Source: Halopenitus salinus
GTDB lineage: Archaea; Halobacteriota; Halobacteria; Halobacteriales; Haloferacaceae
Reading direction: 5' to 3'
NCBI RefSeq assembly: GCF_042662125.1
Contig: NZ_JBHSXL010000003.1
Coordinates: forward strand, 248,001-312,000
Length of the DNA stretch: 64,000 nt
In this document: piece by piece, positions 17,094-25,661 of the stretch
Layout: every line of letters starts with the position of its first letter
How positions within the stretch are numbered: position 1 is the stretch's first letter
Position numbers and translations under genes: made by a program
The notes under the pieces: generated by a model
Told to the model about the DNA's origin: nothing
The model's input: only the letters and a program-made list of their open reading frames with translations
Database searches by the model: none

Positions 17094-17573
17094 CTAACAC
17101 GTTTCGGCTTCGTCCCGGTCGTCCTCCGCCACCCGCGACGATCGATCCCGGGGTCGAACCGAGACCGTCTCCGGTTCGAAACGGCCCTCGTCCCCGCGCC
17201 ATCGCCAGGATCCGACGAAGGGGCGGCCGTCGAGCGCACAGATCACGTAGGAACGGTCCGTCCAGGTGGCGCGAGCCACGTCCGTCCCGCTCGGCCGGGT
17301 GGGCCCGGTCGGATGGGAATGGTAGAACCCGACCACCTCGCGTCCGGCCGCCTCGATCGCCTCGACGATCTCGAACAGCTCCTCGGGATCGATACGGTAC
17401 CTGGTCGCGGGAGTCTCGGCGGCGTTGTCGGCCGGACGTGTGCGAACCACGCGGCTTTCGGCGTCCGCTCCGCGCTCGAACGTGCCGGCGAGCACGCCAC
17501 AGACCTCCTCGTCCCCTCCCGTCATCGCGTGATCGACGACGTCGTCGTAGGCCTCCCGGGTGAACTCGATCAC
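17094..17573 (-). CDS. JAMM/MPN+ metalloprotease, candidate desampylase
   Basis: This protein of about 159 residues has the full JAMM zinc signature: a glutamate in DEEVCGVLAG (E22/E23) and HSHPTGPTRPSGTD near residues 84-97, giving the HxHP...S..D ligands and serine. Archaeal JAMM proteins such as the Haloferax HvJAMM1 desampylase remove SAMP modifiers from lysines. Prokaryotic relatives can also cleave sulfur-carrier precursors. The start is a GTG, because the family N-terminus begins at VIEFTREAYDD and no ATG fits. It lies between a histidine kinase (25 nt upstream) and a rhodanese gene. A C-terminal charged extension (RPRDRSSRVAEDDRDEAE) is probably disordered. Confidence 0.87.
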   Translation of the reverse strand: MIEFTREAYDDVVDHAMTGGDEEVCGVLAGTFERGADAESRVVRTRPADNAAETPATRYRIDPEELFEIVEAIEAAGREVVGFYHSHPTGPTRPSGTDVARATWTDRSYVICALDGRPFVGSWRWRGDEGRFEPETVSVRPRDRSSRVAEDDRDEAETC

Positions 17574-17598
17574 GCCGTGCCACCTCGCTGGAGGCCGA

Positions 17599-19779
17599 TC
17601 ACGAGCCTCCTCCCGTTCGGATCTCGAATCGGACGCCGGAGAGTTCCTCGGCGTCGGCGATCGATATCTCCCAGCCGTGGGCCAAGACGATCTGCCGGAC
17701 GCTGGCCATGCCCATGCCGATCCCCTCGCCGCTCTCCTTCGTCGAGAAGCCGGGCGTGAAGACGCGCTCCCTGTGGTCCGGGTCGATCCCGGGACCGTCG
17801 TCCTCGTAGTAGAGTCCCTCCTCGAGCGCCCCGATCCGGACGTCCACGTCCGACCCGCCGTGTTCGATCGAGTTGCCGACGAGGTTCTCGAGGAGCCGCT
17901 GGAACGCGTCGGGGTCGGCATCGACGACCGGGTCGTCGGCGACCGTGATCGAGACGGCGTTCGGCGGATCGACCACGGACCGAACCCCCTCGGCCGCCTC
18001 GGATACACGGACTGCGGTCCGCTCGTCCACGATCTCGCCCGTCCGGAGGGTACTCGCGAGGTCGACGCGGAGGTCGTCCACGCGCTCTATGGCGTCGACC
18101 GCCTGATCGACGTGTTCCATCTCGTCCGTCTCCAAGGCGAGGTGCAACCGCCCGCGGACCGTCGAGATCGGGTTCTTCAGGTCGTGTGAGACGAAGCTCG
18201 CGAACTCGTCGAGCCGCTCGTTCTGTCGTTTCAGCTCGCGTTCGCGGCGCGCCCGCTCCGTGACGTCGCTTCCCGAGACCACGATGGCGGTCACCGCGTC
18301 CGACTCGTCGGTTACCGGCCTGAAGGTCCCCTCGACGACCGACGGTTCCCCCTCATCCGTGTCGTGTTCGACGGTGTACCCCACATAATCGCCGTCCGCC
18401 GCGCGTTGGATCCAACGCTCGACGTCCTCGCGGCGATCGTCGCCCCACCAGGGAGTCTCCGGGAAGGGCTCGCCGATCACCGCCTCGCGGTCCGCGTCGA
18501 CGTATCGGAGCGCCGTCCGGTTCACCTCGCGCAGGGTCCCGTCGACATCGAGCAGTCCGACGAGGAGATTCGGGTCGTCGAAGATGGCCTCGAACCGGCG
18601 TTCGTTCCGCCTCGAGCGCCGCTTCTGCTCGACGAACTCCGTGATGTCCCGTCCCTCCGGAATGAGCAGGGTGACCTCGCCGGTCTCGTCTCTCACGGGG
18701 CGCACGGAGAAGTCGATCAACGCGTCCCCGTCCGCGCCGTGAACCGTCGCCCGGTTTCGGTACAGCTCCCCCTTGCGGGCCGTCTCGACCGCCTCTCGAG
18801 CGATCGCCGGTCCGCCCTCGGAGCGCTCGAACCACGGCGTCTCCCAAAGCGGGTCCCCGACGACGCTCTCCCGGTCGACGCCCGCGAACTCGAGGGCCGT
18901 CTCGTTGGCCTCGATCACCGTCCCGTCCGGCTCCAACAGCCCGGTGAACTGGTAAGTGTTGTCGAAGATGGCCTCGAACCGGCGTTCGCGCCGTCTCGAT
19001 TCGGTCACGTCGGTGATGACTCCTTCGAGTCTGGGGGCGTCGGAACCGTCGGAACCGCCGCTCCCGACCGCACAACCCCGCTCCGTGACCCACCGGCGTT
19101 CGCCGGCGGCCGTACGGATGCGGTAGGTGAGCTCGAAGGACTCGTCGGCCGCGAGGGCGTCCTCTATCTCCGTCCAGACGGCCTCCCGGTCGTCGGGGTG
19201 GATCACGTCCTCGCCCCAGGCGAGCGACTCCGACTCGAGCCGTTCGGGCGTGTATCCCGTGATCTCCTCGCAGTCGCCGGCGACGTACTCCATCGGCCAT
19301 CCCGGGTCGTTGCGGCACCGATAGACGATCCCCGGCAGGTTATCGACGAGCGTCTCGAGCCGGCGGCGATGCGTCCGGGCGTCACGCCGCGATCGAAACC
19401 GCTCGACGGCGTTCTCGATCCGGTTTGCCAAAAGCGTGTACTGTTCGGTTCCCGGTTCCTTTTGCAGGTAGTCCGTGACGCCGGCGGAGACCGCCTTGCT
19501 TGCGATCTCCTCCGACCCCTTGCCGGTGTAGAGGATGAACGGCAGCTCCGTATACTCCTCGCGCAGGTCCTCGAGAAACTCGATCCCGTTTCGACCCGGC
19601 ATGTCGTGATCGGAGACGACGCAGTCGACGGTCCGCTCGCGAAGCGTCTCGAGGCCCTCGTCCGCGTCGGTCGCCGTGAGAACGTCGAAGCGGTCGTTCT
19701 CCCGCTCGAGGAACCGGGTGGCCATCTCCGCGAACTGGGAATCGTCGTCGACGTGCAGGACGGTGATCGAGGCAGTCAT
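17599..19779 (-). CDS. hybrid sensor histidine kinase: receiver, three PAS domains, kinase core
   Basis: This 726-residue soluble protein starts with a response-regulator receiver domain (ITVLHVDDDSQFAEMA; phospho-acceptor Asp57 in VVSDHDMPG). Three PAS repeats follow (about 140-260, 265-390 and 395-510). Then come the H-box FVSHDLKNPISTVRG (about 525), the N-box ENLVGNSIEHGGSD, and the G boxes YEDDGPGIDP and GEGIGMGMA. No membrane segment is seen, so it senses a cytoplasmic signal. The receiver-first order is typical of haloarchaeal bacterio-opsin activator-like sensor kinases. The ligand is unknown. It is first in a possible operon with the JAMM, rhodanese and FkbM genes. Confidence 0.92.
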   Translation of the reverse strand: MTASITVLHVDDDSQFAEMATRFLERENDRFDVLTATDADEGLETLRERTVDCVVSDHDMPGRNGIEFLEDLREEYTELPFILYTGKGSEEIASKAVSAGVTDYLQKEPGTEQYTLLANRIENAVERFRSRRDARTHRRRLETLVDNLPGIVYRCRNDPGWPMEYVAGDCEEITGYTPERLESESLAWGEDVIHPDDREAVWTEIEDALAADESFELTYRIRTAAGERRWVTERGCAVGSGGSDGSDAPRLEGVITDVTESRRRERRFEAIFDNTYQFTGLLEPDGTVIEANETALEFAGVDRESVVGDPLWETPWFERSEGGPAIAREAVETARKGELYRNRATVHGADGDALIDFSVRPVRDETGEVTLLIPEGRDITEFVEQKRRSRRNERRFEAIFDDPNLLVGLLDVDGTLREVNRTALRYVDADREAVIGEPFPETPWWGDDRREDVERWIQRAADGDYVGYTVEHDTDEGEPSVVEGTFRPVTDESDAVTAIVVSGSDVTERARRERELKRQNERLDEFASFVSHDLKNPISTVRGRLHLALETDEMEHVDQAVDAIERVDDLRVDLASTLRTGEIVDERTAVRVSEAAEGVRSVVDPPNAVSITVADDPVVDADPDAFQRLLENLVGNSIEHGGSDVDVRIGALEEGLYYEDDGPGIDPDHRERVFTPGFSTKESGEGIGMGMASVRQIVLAHGWEISIADAEELSGVRFEIRTGGGS

Positions 19780-19866
19780 GCGGTCACGCTCGTCGAATCG
19801 GTCGGTCCCGATCGCCGCGGGTTACGCTCGAGGTGCTCGCGCCGGCCCGAGTCGTCGTACTCCGGG

Positions 19867-20697
19867 TCACGTCGTCGCGGGTCCCTCCGGGTTCGACCGT
19901 GATCCGGACCCGCCTCCCCCATCGTCGTCGGGTCCTCCCCCGGCGTGGTCGTCGACGTCGGTCGTCGACGTCTCCGTCTCGTCGACGTCCCCCTCGAGGC
20001 GTCGTTCGGCCTCGTCTCGGTCCTCGGGGTAGCCGACGTCGATCCGCCAGCCGTCGAGGCCGATCGCGTCGATCGTTCGGCCCGACTGGATCAGCAGATC
20101 GATCGCGTCCGACAGCTCGTACTCGCCGCGGTCCGAGGGCTGCACGAGGTGGCACGCGTGGAAGATCGCCGGCGAGAACGTGTAGAACCCGGTCATGACC
20201 AGGTTAGAGGGCGGGTCGTCGGGCTTTTCGATCACGTCCGTGATCTCGCCGTACTGGTTCGTGTCACAGACGCCGTACCGGGAGGCCTCCTCGAAGGGCA
20301 CCTCCTCGACGAGAAACGCGGCGTCGGCGCGATCCTCGCGCTGACGGCGGACGACGTCCTGGAGGTTCGCGTCGAAGACGTTGTCGCCGAGGATCAACAT
20401 GAAGTCGTCGTCGACGTGTTCTTCGACGGTGAGTAAAGCGTGCGCGAGCCCGTTCGCTTCGCGCTGGTGGGCGTAGGTGATCGGAACGCCCTCGTAGACG
20501 TCCCCGTAGTGGTCGATGATGACCTCCTTTTTGTAGCCGACCACGACGACGAGCTCGTCCGCGCCCAACTCGATGAGCTGATCGAAACAGTGGGTGAGGA
20601 TCGGATCGTCGGCGACCTCGACCATCCCCTTCGGTTTGTCGTCGGTCAGGGGTCGCAGACGCGTCCCCCTTCCCGCCGCGAGCACGACTGCCTTCAT
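19867..20697 (-). CDS. sugar-1-phosphate nucleotidyltransferase (RmlA/GalU/AglF-like)
   Basis: This 276-residue protein begins with the pyrophosphorylase signature KAVVLAAGRGTRLRPLTDDK, followed by PKGMVEVADDPIL, and contains the metal Asp in LILGDNVFDANL. It makes UDP- or dTDP-sugars from a sugar 1-phosphate and NTP in the cytoplasm. It may supply UDP-glucose to the UDP-glucose dehydrogenase at 44.6 kb, as AglF does in Haloferax, although it lies about 7 kb from the glycosylation locus. The last 40 residues are an acidic, glycine-rich tail (DDHAGGGPDDDGGGGSGS) with no fold. A TATA box at leaderless spacing supports the ATG at 20697. Confidence 0.88.
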   Translation of the reverse strand: MKAVVLAAGRGTRLRPLTDDKPKGMVEVADDPILTHCFDQLIELGADELVVVVGYKKEVIIDHYGDVYEGVPITYAHQREANGLAHALLTVEEHVDDDFMLILGDNVFDANLQDVVRRQREDRADAAFLVEEVPFEEASRYGVCDTNQYGEITDVIEKPDDPPSNLVMTGFYTFSPAIFHACHLVQPSDRGEYELSDAIDLLIQSGRTIDAIGLDGWRIDVGYPEDRDEAERRLEGDVDETETSTTDVDDHAGGGPDDDGGGGSGSRSNPEGPATT

Positions 20698-20720
20698 ACG
20701 CCGTGGATCGGTCCATCGGG

Positions 20721-20728
20721 TTATATAT
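20721..20728 (-). promoter_or_regulatory. TATA box of the nucleotidyltransferase gene
   Basis: On the minus strand ATATATAA lies 23 nt before the ATG at 20697, consistent with a leaderless mRNA. Confidence 0.65.
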
Positions 20729-20840
20729 TCGGGGATTCCGGGCCGTCGGCCGTCCACGGCGTCGAGCACGGCCATACGTCCGGGATCGAGTCCGGCGAGG
20801 ATACAACACCTATTTGGTTCCGACGACACACCTGCAGGTA

Positions 20841-22025
20841 ATGAACGGGAACCGGTTCGGTCGTCTCTTCCAGGTGACGACCTACGGCGAGAGCCACGGC
20901 GAGGCGATGGGCGTGACCGTCTCCGGCTGTCCCGCCGGCGTCGAGCTCGAGGAGTCGTCTATCCAACGCGATCTCGACCGGCGCAAGCCGGGCCAGTCGA
21001 TGATCACGACCTCGCGGGGCGAGCCCGACGAGGTGACGATCAACTCGGGCGTCCAGGACGGCTACACCACGGGGACGCCGATCGGCATGGTGATCGAGAA
21101 CAAGGACGCCCGGTCGGGCAAGTACGAGCCGTACGTCACCGCCCCGCGGCCCTCCCACGGCGATTACACCTACTCCGCGAAGTTCGGCACGCGAAACTGG
21201 GGCGGGGGCGGCCGCTCGTCCGCGCGCGAGACGGTGAACTGGGTGGCGGCCGGCGCGGTGGCCAAGGCCGTTCTCGACGCCTCCGACCACGACGTCGAGA
21301 TCAAGGCGCACGTCAACCGGATCGGCGAGATCGAGGCGCCCGAGGTCTCCTTCGAGGAGATGCTCGAACACGCGGAGGAGAACGACGTGCGCTGTGGCCA
21401 CCCCGAGACGGCCGAGCGCATGCAGGAGCTGATCGCCGACTACCAGGAGCGGGGCGACTCCATCGGCGGGTCGATCTACTTCGAGGCCCGCGGCGTTCCC
21501 CGGGGACTCGGCGCGCCGCGGTTCGACGGCGTCCCCTCGCGGCTGGGCCAGGCGATGATGTCGATCCCGGCGACCACCGCCTTCGAGTTCGGGCTCGGGA
21601 CCGACGCGGTCGAGGTGGCCGGCTCGGACCGCAACGAGGACTGGGAGTTCGACGAGGGCGACCACCCGGAGACGGTGAGCGAGGCGGGCGATCCGGTGCC
21701 GGTCGGAAACGACCACGGCGGCCTCCAGGGCGGGATCACGACCGGCGAGCCGATCTACGGCGAGGTCACCTGGCACGCGCCGACGTCGATCCCGAAGAAG
21801 CAACACACCGCCGACTGGGAGACCGGCGAGCGAAAGGAGATACAGGTCGTCGGCCGCCACGATCCGGTCCTGCCGCCGCGGGCCGTCCCCGTCGTCGAGG
21901 CGATGCTGTACGTCACCGTCCTCGACTTCATGCTGCTCGGCGGTCGGATCAATCCCGACCGGGTCGACGACCGACCCGGCCAGTACGACACCGACTACCA
22001 CCCGAGCAGTCCGGAAAACGAATAG
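20841..22025 (+). CDS. aroC: chorismate synthase AroC
   Basis: This 394-residue protein is a canonical chorismate synthase. GNRFGRLFQVTTYGESHGEA is the first signature. The FMN/substrate regions YGTSSARETVNW-like GGGRSSARETVNWVAAG and GNDHGGLQGGITTGEPI follow, and ARHDPVLPPRAVPVVE-like GRHDPVLPPRAVPVVEAM is near the end. It removes phosphate from EPSP to form chorismate, the last step of the shikimate pathway, using reduced FMN. The ATG at 20841 is chosen because the family always starts close to the NxxGxxF motif. It is a single gene, divergent from the nucleotidyltransferase. Confidence 0.97.
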   Translation: MNGNRFGRLFQVTTYGESHGEAMGVTVSGCPAGVELEESSIQRDLDRRKPGQSMITTSRGEPDEVTINSGVQDGYTTGTPIGMVIENKDARSGKYEPYVTAPRPSHGDYTYSAKFGTRNWGGGGRSSARETVNWVAAGAVAKAVLDASDHDVEIKAHVNRIGEIEAPEVSFEEMLEHAEENDVRCGHPETAERMQELIADYQERGDSIGGSIYFEARGVPRGLGAPRFDGVPSRLGQAMMSIPATTAFEFGLGTDAVEVAGSDRNEDWEFDEGDHPETVSEAGDPVPVGNDHGGLQGGITTGEPIYGEVTWHAPTSIPKKQHTADWETGERKEIQVVGRHDPVLPPRAVPVVEAMLYVTVLDFMLLGGRINPDRVDDRPGQYDTDYHPSSPENE

Positions 22026-22086
22026 GGGGCGTTCGTGCGCTCGACGTGATCGTTCGGTTCGAACGCGCTGCCCGCTCGTTCGACCG

Positions 22087-24075
22087 CTAATCCTCGGAAG
22101 CGTCGGAAGCGTCCGAGTCCCCGATCGCATCGCCGGCCGACCGGCTCCCGCCCTCATCGGCAGCGATGGGATCGCCGCCGTCGACATCCGGATCACCGCG
22201 ATCGGCGTCCGGATCGCCGCCGTCGTCTTCAGCCACGGCAACGTCTCCTTCAACCACGTCGGGGTCGTCCCCATCGTCACCGTCCGCGTTTCGTCCCGCT
22301 TCGGCATCCGTCGCGCCGTCGCGAGCGGGCTTCGGATCGGCCGGCTCGAAGCCGGCCTCGTCGAAGTCGATCTCCGGAACCTCGACCGGTTCGCCGCGCT
22401 CCTCGAGTCGTGCTCTCGCGGCCGATCGATCGACCGTTCCGGAGACCGTCCGGGGGAGATCCGCCGCGTAGGCGATCGTGCGCGGCAGCTTGAACGCGGC
22501 GAGCTCCGATCTGGCGTGCTCGATCAGGTCCCGCTCGTCCATCGAGACCGGTTCGTCGGTCGGGTTCGATTCGTCCAGGGAGGGGCGGTCGTCACCTTCG
22601 TTTCCGGTGTCGCTTTCCGCCGGCAGCTCGTCCCCGTCGTGGGTCGGCTCGTCGGCGTCGTTGCGTCCGTCGTCCCGATCCGGCTCCGCTGGGCCGTTGT
22701 GGCCGTCATCCCGATTCGACCCCTCTGCGTCGTCGGATCCGTCGTTCGCGGGCACGATCAATGCGCCGACGCGTTCTCCCCAGGTTTCGTCGTCGATCCC
22801 GACGACCGCGACGTCCTCGACGTCGGGGTGTGATCGAAGGATCGCGGCGACCTCTCCGGGCTCCACGTTCTCCCCGCCGGTGATGATCCGGTCGTCGCGA
22901 CGGTTGAGGACGTGGACGTACCCGTCGGCGTCGACGCGGCCCACGTCGCCGGTGTGGAGTCCGAAGGGGCCGAACGCGGCGTCGTTCGCCTCCGGCATAT
23001 CGTGATAGCCGAGCGTGACCGTCGGTCCGGCGACGACGAACTCGCCGACCTCCCCGGTTTCTACGGGGTCGCCGTCGTCGTCCACGACGGTCAGATCGGT
23101 CCACATGAGCGGTCTCCCGACCGTACCCGGATGATCGAAGGCCTCCTCGGGCGTGGCGGTCGTGATCTGTGAGGCCGTCTCGGTCATGCCGTAGGTGGGA
23201 TAGACGGGGATCGAGTAGTTCTCACAGCGCTCAACGAGCTGCTCGCTCGCCGGCGCACCACCGAGCAGGACCGCACGAATCGAGTCCGAAAGCGTCCCGC
23301 GGCTGTCGAGCATCCGGGTCAGCATCGTCGGGACGAGCGAGACGCCGGTGACGTCGTACCGGTCGACGTCGTCGGCCGCGCCGCCCGGATCGAACCCCTC
23401 GCGAAGGACGATCGTCGTGCCGTAGAGCACCGTTCGAAGGACCGGCGAGAGGCCGCCGGCGTGATGCAACGGCAGGGTGAGGAGCCAGCGATCGTCGCGT
23501 CGCACGCCGAGGCGAAACGCGGAGGCGACCGCCGAGAAGAACGCGTTTCCGGCCGTCACCTCGACGGGCTTGGGTCGACCGCCGGTTCCGGAGGTGAAGA
23601 GCAGACACAGCGTGTCCGCGAACGTCCAGGTCGGCTCCCCGATCGGGCCGGGGTCGGCGTCGTGGACCGCGTGGACGCCGTCGCGGTCCGGATCGTCGAC
23701 CGAGAGGACGCGGACGTCGGCGTCCGAGAGCGCCTCGACCGCCGTCGCCTCCGTCTCCGCGCCACAGACCACGTCGTCCACGTCGGCCGCCTCGGCGCGG
23801 TCGGCGATCTCGCGCGGGGTGAGGTCGTGGCCGATCGGCACGAACGTGGCGCCGAGGCGCATCGCGGCGTGGATCAATCCGACGTAGCCGACCTGCGGGG
23901 CGAGGTGAATGCCGAGGGTGGTCCTCGAGTCGATCCCGAACGCGGCGAGGCGACCGGCGGTCCCGTCCACCAGCCGATCGAGGTCGTCGTAGGTCCACGA
24001 CTCGCCGTCGGCCGCGCGCACGAGCGCCGTCGCGTTCGGCGTCGCGGCGACGCGGTGAGAGAGCCAGTCGCGCAT
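22087..24075 (-). CDS. menE: AMP-forming acyl-CoA ligase, probable o-succinylbenzoate-CoA ligase MenE, with acidic insertion
   Basis: This 662-residue protein of the ANL family has the AMP-binding loop LLFTSGTGGRPKPVEVTAGN, the A5 motif VYPTYGMTETASQ, and LHTGDVGRVDADGYVHVLNR followed by DRIITGGENVEPGEV. MenE activates o-succinylbenzoate for menaquinone synthesis, the main haloarchaeal quinone route. The N-terminus (MRDWLSHRVAATPNATALV) fits haloarchaeal MenE. Residues of about 450-530 are an acidic low-complexity insertion inside the C-terminal lid domain, before DLIEHARSELAAFKLPRTIA. The last 90 residues are another acidic tail. No other men genes are nearby, so the substrate is tentative. 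Confidence 0.75.
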   Translation of the reverse strand: MRDWLSHRVAATPNATALVRAADGESWTYDDLDRLVDGTAGRLAAFGIDSRTTLGIHLAPQVGYVGLIHAAMRLGATFVPIGHDLTPREIADRAEAADVDDVVCGAETEATAVEALSDADVRVLSVDDPDRDGVHAVHDADPGPIGEPTWTFADTLCLLFTSGTGGRPKPVEVTAGNAFFSAVASAFRLGVRRDDRWLLTLPLHHAGGLSPVLRTVLYGTTIVLREGFDPGGAADDVDRYDVTGVSLVPTMLTRMLDSRGTLSDSIRAVLLGGAPASEQLVERCENYSIPVYPTYGMTETASQITTATPEEAFDHPGTVGRPLMWTDLTVVDDDGDPVETGEVGEFVVAGPTVTLGYHDMPEANDAAFGPFGLHTGDVGRVDADGYVHVLNRRDDRIITGGENVEPGEVAAILRSHPDVEDVAVVGIDDETWGERVGALIVPANDGSDDAEGSNRDDGHNGPAEPDRDDGRNDADEPTHDGDELPAESDTGNEGDDRPSLDESNPTDEPVSMDERDLIEHARSELAAFKLPRTIAYAADLPRTVSGTVDRSAARARLEERGEPVEVPEIDFDEAGFEPADPKPARDGATDAEAGRNADGDDGDDPDVVEGDVAVAEDDGGDPDADRGDPDVDGGDPIAADEGGSRSAGDAIGDSDASDASED

Positions 24076-24138
24076 GCGTCCGGGTATTGGAGGGGGGTCC
24101 CTACTGTCTTGTGATCGCCGTCGGGGCCGAGGAGGACG

Positions 24139-24567
24139 TCACTCCTCGTGGCGGACGGTGAGAACCGGCACGTCCGAGGTTCGGACGACGCGTTCCGTGA
24201 CGGAGCCGAGCAGGTAGCGGTCGAGTCCCTGTCGGCCGTGGGTTCCCATCACGACCAGGTCGATCCCGTTGTCCTCGACGTACTCCCGGATCGTCCGATA
24301 GGCGGTCCCGTTGACGACGCTCGAGACGACCTCGACGCCCGCCTCCTCGGCGGCCTTCGAGACGCGTTCTATGGCCTCCTCGCCCTCCGACTCGAGGGCT
24401 TCGACGACGATCTCCGCTCCGGCCTCGAGCGTGGAGTACGCGGAGCCGTCGACGACGTAAAGCGCGTGAACGCGGGCGTCGTAACGGCTCGCGAGGTCGA
24501 TCGCGTGTTCGATCGCGGCGTCGGCCGCCGGGCTTCCGTCGGTCGGCACGAGGATCTGATCGTACAT
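24139..24567 (-). CDS. universal stress protein, UspA family
   Basis: This 142-residue UspA protein starts MYDQILVPTDGSPAADAAIE and ends with IDLVVMGTHGRQGLDRYLLG followed by SVTERVVRTSDVPVLTV. The GTHGRQGLDRYLLGSVTE stretch is the full ATP-binding G-2x-G-9x-G(S/T) motif. It is closer to the canonical ATP-binding type than the UspA gene at 348. It is a single gene between MenE and the bactofilin-like gene on the same strand, with gaps of about 65 nt on each side. Confidence 0.93.
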   Translation of the reverse strand: MYDQILVPTDGSPAADAAIEHAIDLASRYDARVHALYVVDGSAYSTLEAGAEIVVEALESEGEEAIERVSKAAEEAGVEVVSSVVNGTAYRTIREYVEDNGIDLVVMGTHGRQGLDRYLLGSVTERVVRTSDVPVLTVRHEE

Positions 24568-24634
24568 CTCGGATGGGGGTACGAAGTCGACCGATTAAAA
24601 CCCACTCCTCGCGAGCGCGAGTTCACTTCGGGGG

Positions 24635-25477
24635 TCACTCCGGAGTCGATCGGACGAGCCGCATCTCGCCGCGGGCTCGCAGCCGCCCGTCGACGTCGGC
24701 CCCCTCGTAAATGGAGAGGTCCCGTCCGGAGACGTCGCCGAGCACGCGGGCGCCGGGCTCGATCGTCACGGTCCCGTCGCTCGTGGTCACGTCGCCGTGG
24801 ATCGTGGTTCCCTCGCCGACCGATACGTCGCCGCGGGCACGCAGGGACCCGAAGAGTTCGGTGTCGCGTCCCACCTCGATCGTTCGCGCGCGAACGTTCC
24901 CGTGGAGCCGGCAGTCGTCGCCGATCGTCGCGGGCGTCGAGACGCGCCAGGCGTCGTCGGAGACGTCCGCGCCCTCGGGGATCGAGAGCGGATCGCGGGC
25001 GTCCCCGCCCTCCGAGAGGGCCCTCGCCAGCTCGTCGGCCGCCTCGGTCTCGCCGGCCCGAAGCAGCTGTGAGAGGACGACGAAGTAGAAGACGATGGTC
25101 GGGACCGGGTTCCTGACCACGATCCAGCCGTTCGCCTCGAATCCCTCCTCGACGTCGACGTCGTCGCCGATGTCGAGGTCGCCGGAGACCATGAGCCGGC
25201 CGCCGACATGGACGCGTTCGCCGAGATAGGCGTCCTCGCCGACCAGCACGTTGCCGGCGACCTCACACCACGTGTCGAGACGGCAGTCGCCTTCCGCCTC
25301 GATGTCCCCGCCGACCCTGACGCGTTCCGCGGCGATCACGTTACGTCCCCGAACGCCGAACTCGACGTCGGCCTGTCCGCCGATGAGGACGTCCCCGTCG
25401 GTCACGAGGTCGTGCTCCTCGACGGTCGTGTCCGACGGGACGGAGAGTTCCTCGATCGGATCGCCACGAAGCGGCAC
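24635..25477 (-). CDS. bactofilin-like polymer-forming protein
   Basis: This protein of 280 residues (GTG start at 25477) is built of short glycine-turn repeats typical of a right-handed beta-helix, for example DGDVLIGGQADVEFGVRGRN, GGDIEAEGDCRLDTWCEVAG and GDVSVGEGTTIHGDVTTSDG. These match the polymer-forming (bactofilin) family. The helix is interrupted at residues of about 120-160 by a hydrophobic stretch (VPTIVFYFVVLSQLL) and a charged alpha-helical part (TEAADELARALSEGGDARD). Bactofilins form filaments that organise the cell envelope. The central hydrophobic segment could hold it at the membrane. The gene diverges from the phosphatase gene. Confidence 0.72.
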   Translation of the reverse strand: MPLRGDPIEELSVPSDTTVEEHDLVTDGDVLIGGQADVEFGVRGRNVIAAERVRVGGDIEAEGDCRLDTWCEVAGNVLVGEDAYLGERVHVGGRLMVSGDLDIGDDVDVEEGFEANGWIVVRNPVPTIVFYFVVLSQLLRAGETEAADELARALSEGGDARDPLSIPEGADVSDDAWRVSTPATIGDDCRLHGNVRARTIEVGRDTELFGSLRARGDVSVGEGTTIHGDVTTSDGTVTIEPGARVLGDVSGRDLSIYEGADVDGRLRARGEMRLVRSTPE

Positions 25478-25661
25478 GTCCGGTCACAGACCGCGAAACG
25501 GTATAAGTGAAACGGGGCGTCCGACGGACGGCGGACGGAGATCGGCGGGCGGCGGACGGACGACGGACCATCGTCGAGACGAACGGCCGACGACACACCG
25601 ACGACGACACACGCCGCCGACGAACCGTAAGCGGGTTGCCTTCGGCTCCCGGCCTCCCTGC

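Noticed and set aside
18364..19902. 512-codon plus-strand frame opposite the histidine kinase
   Set aside because: Shadow frame; the minus strand has unambiguous receiver, PAS and kinase motifs.
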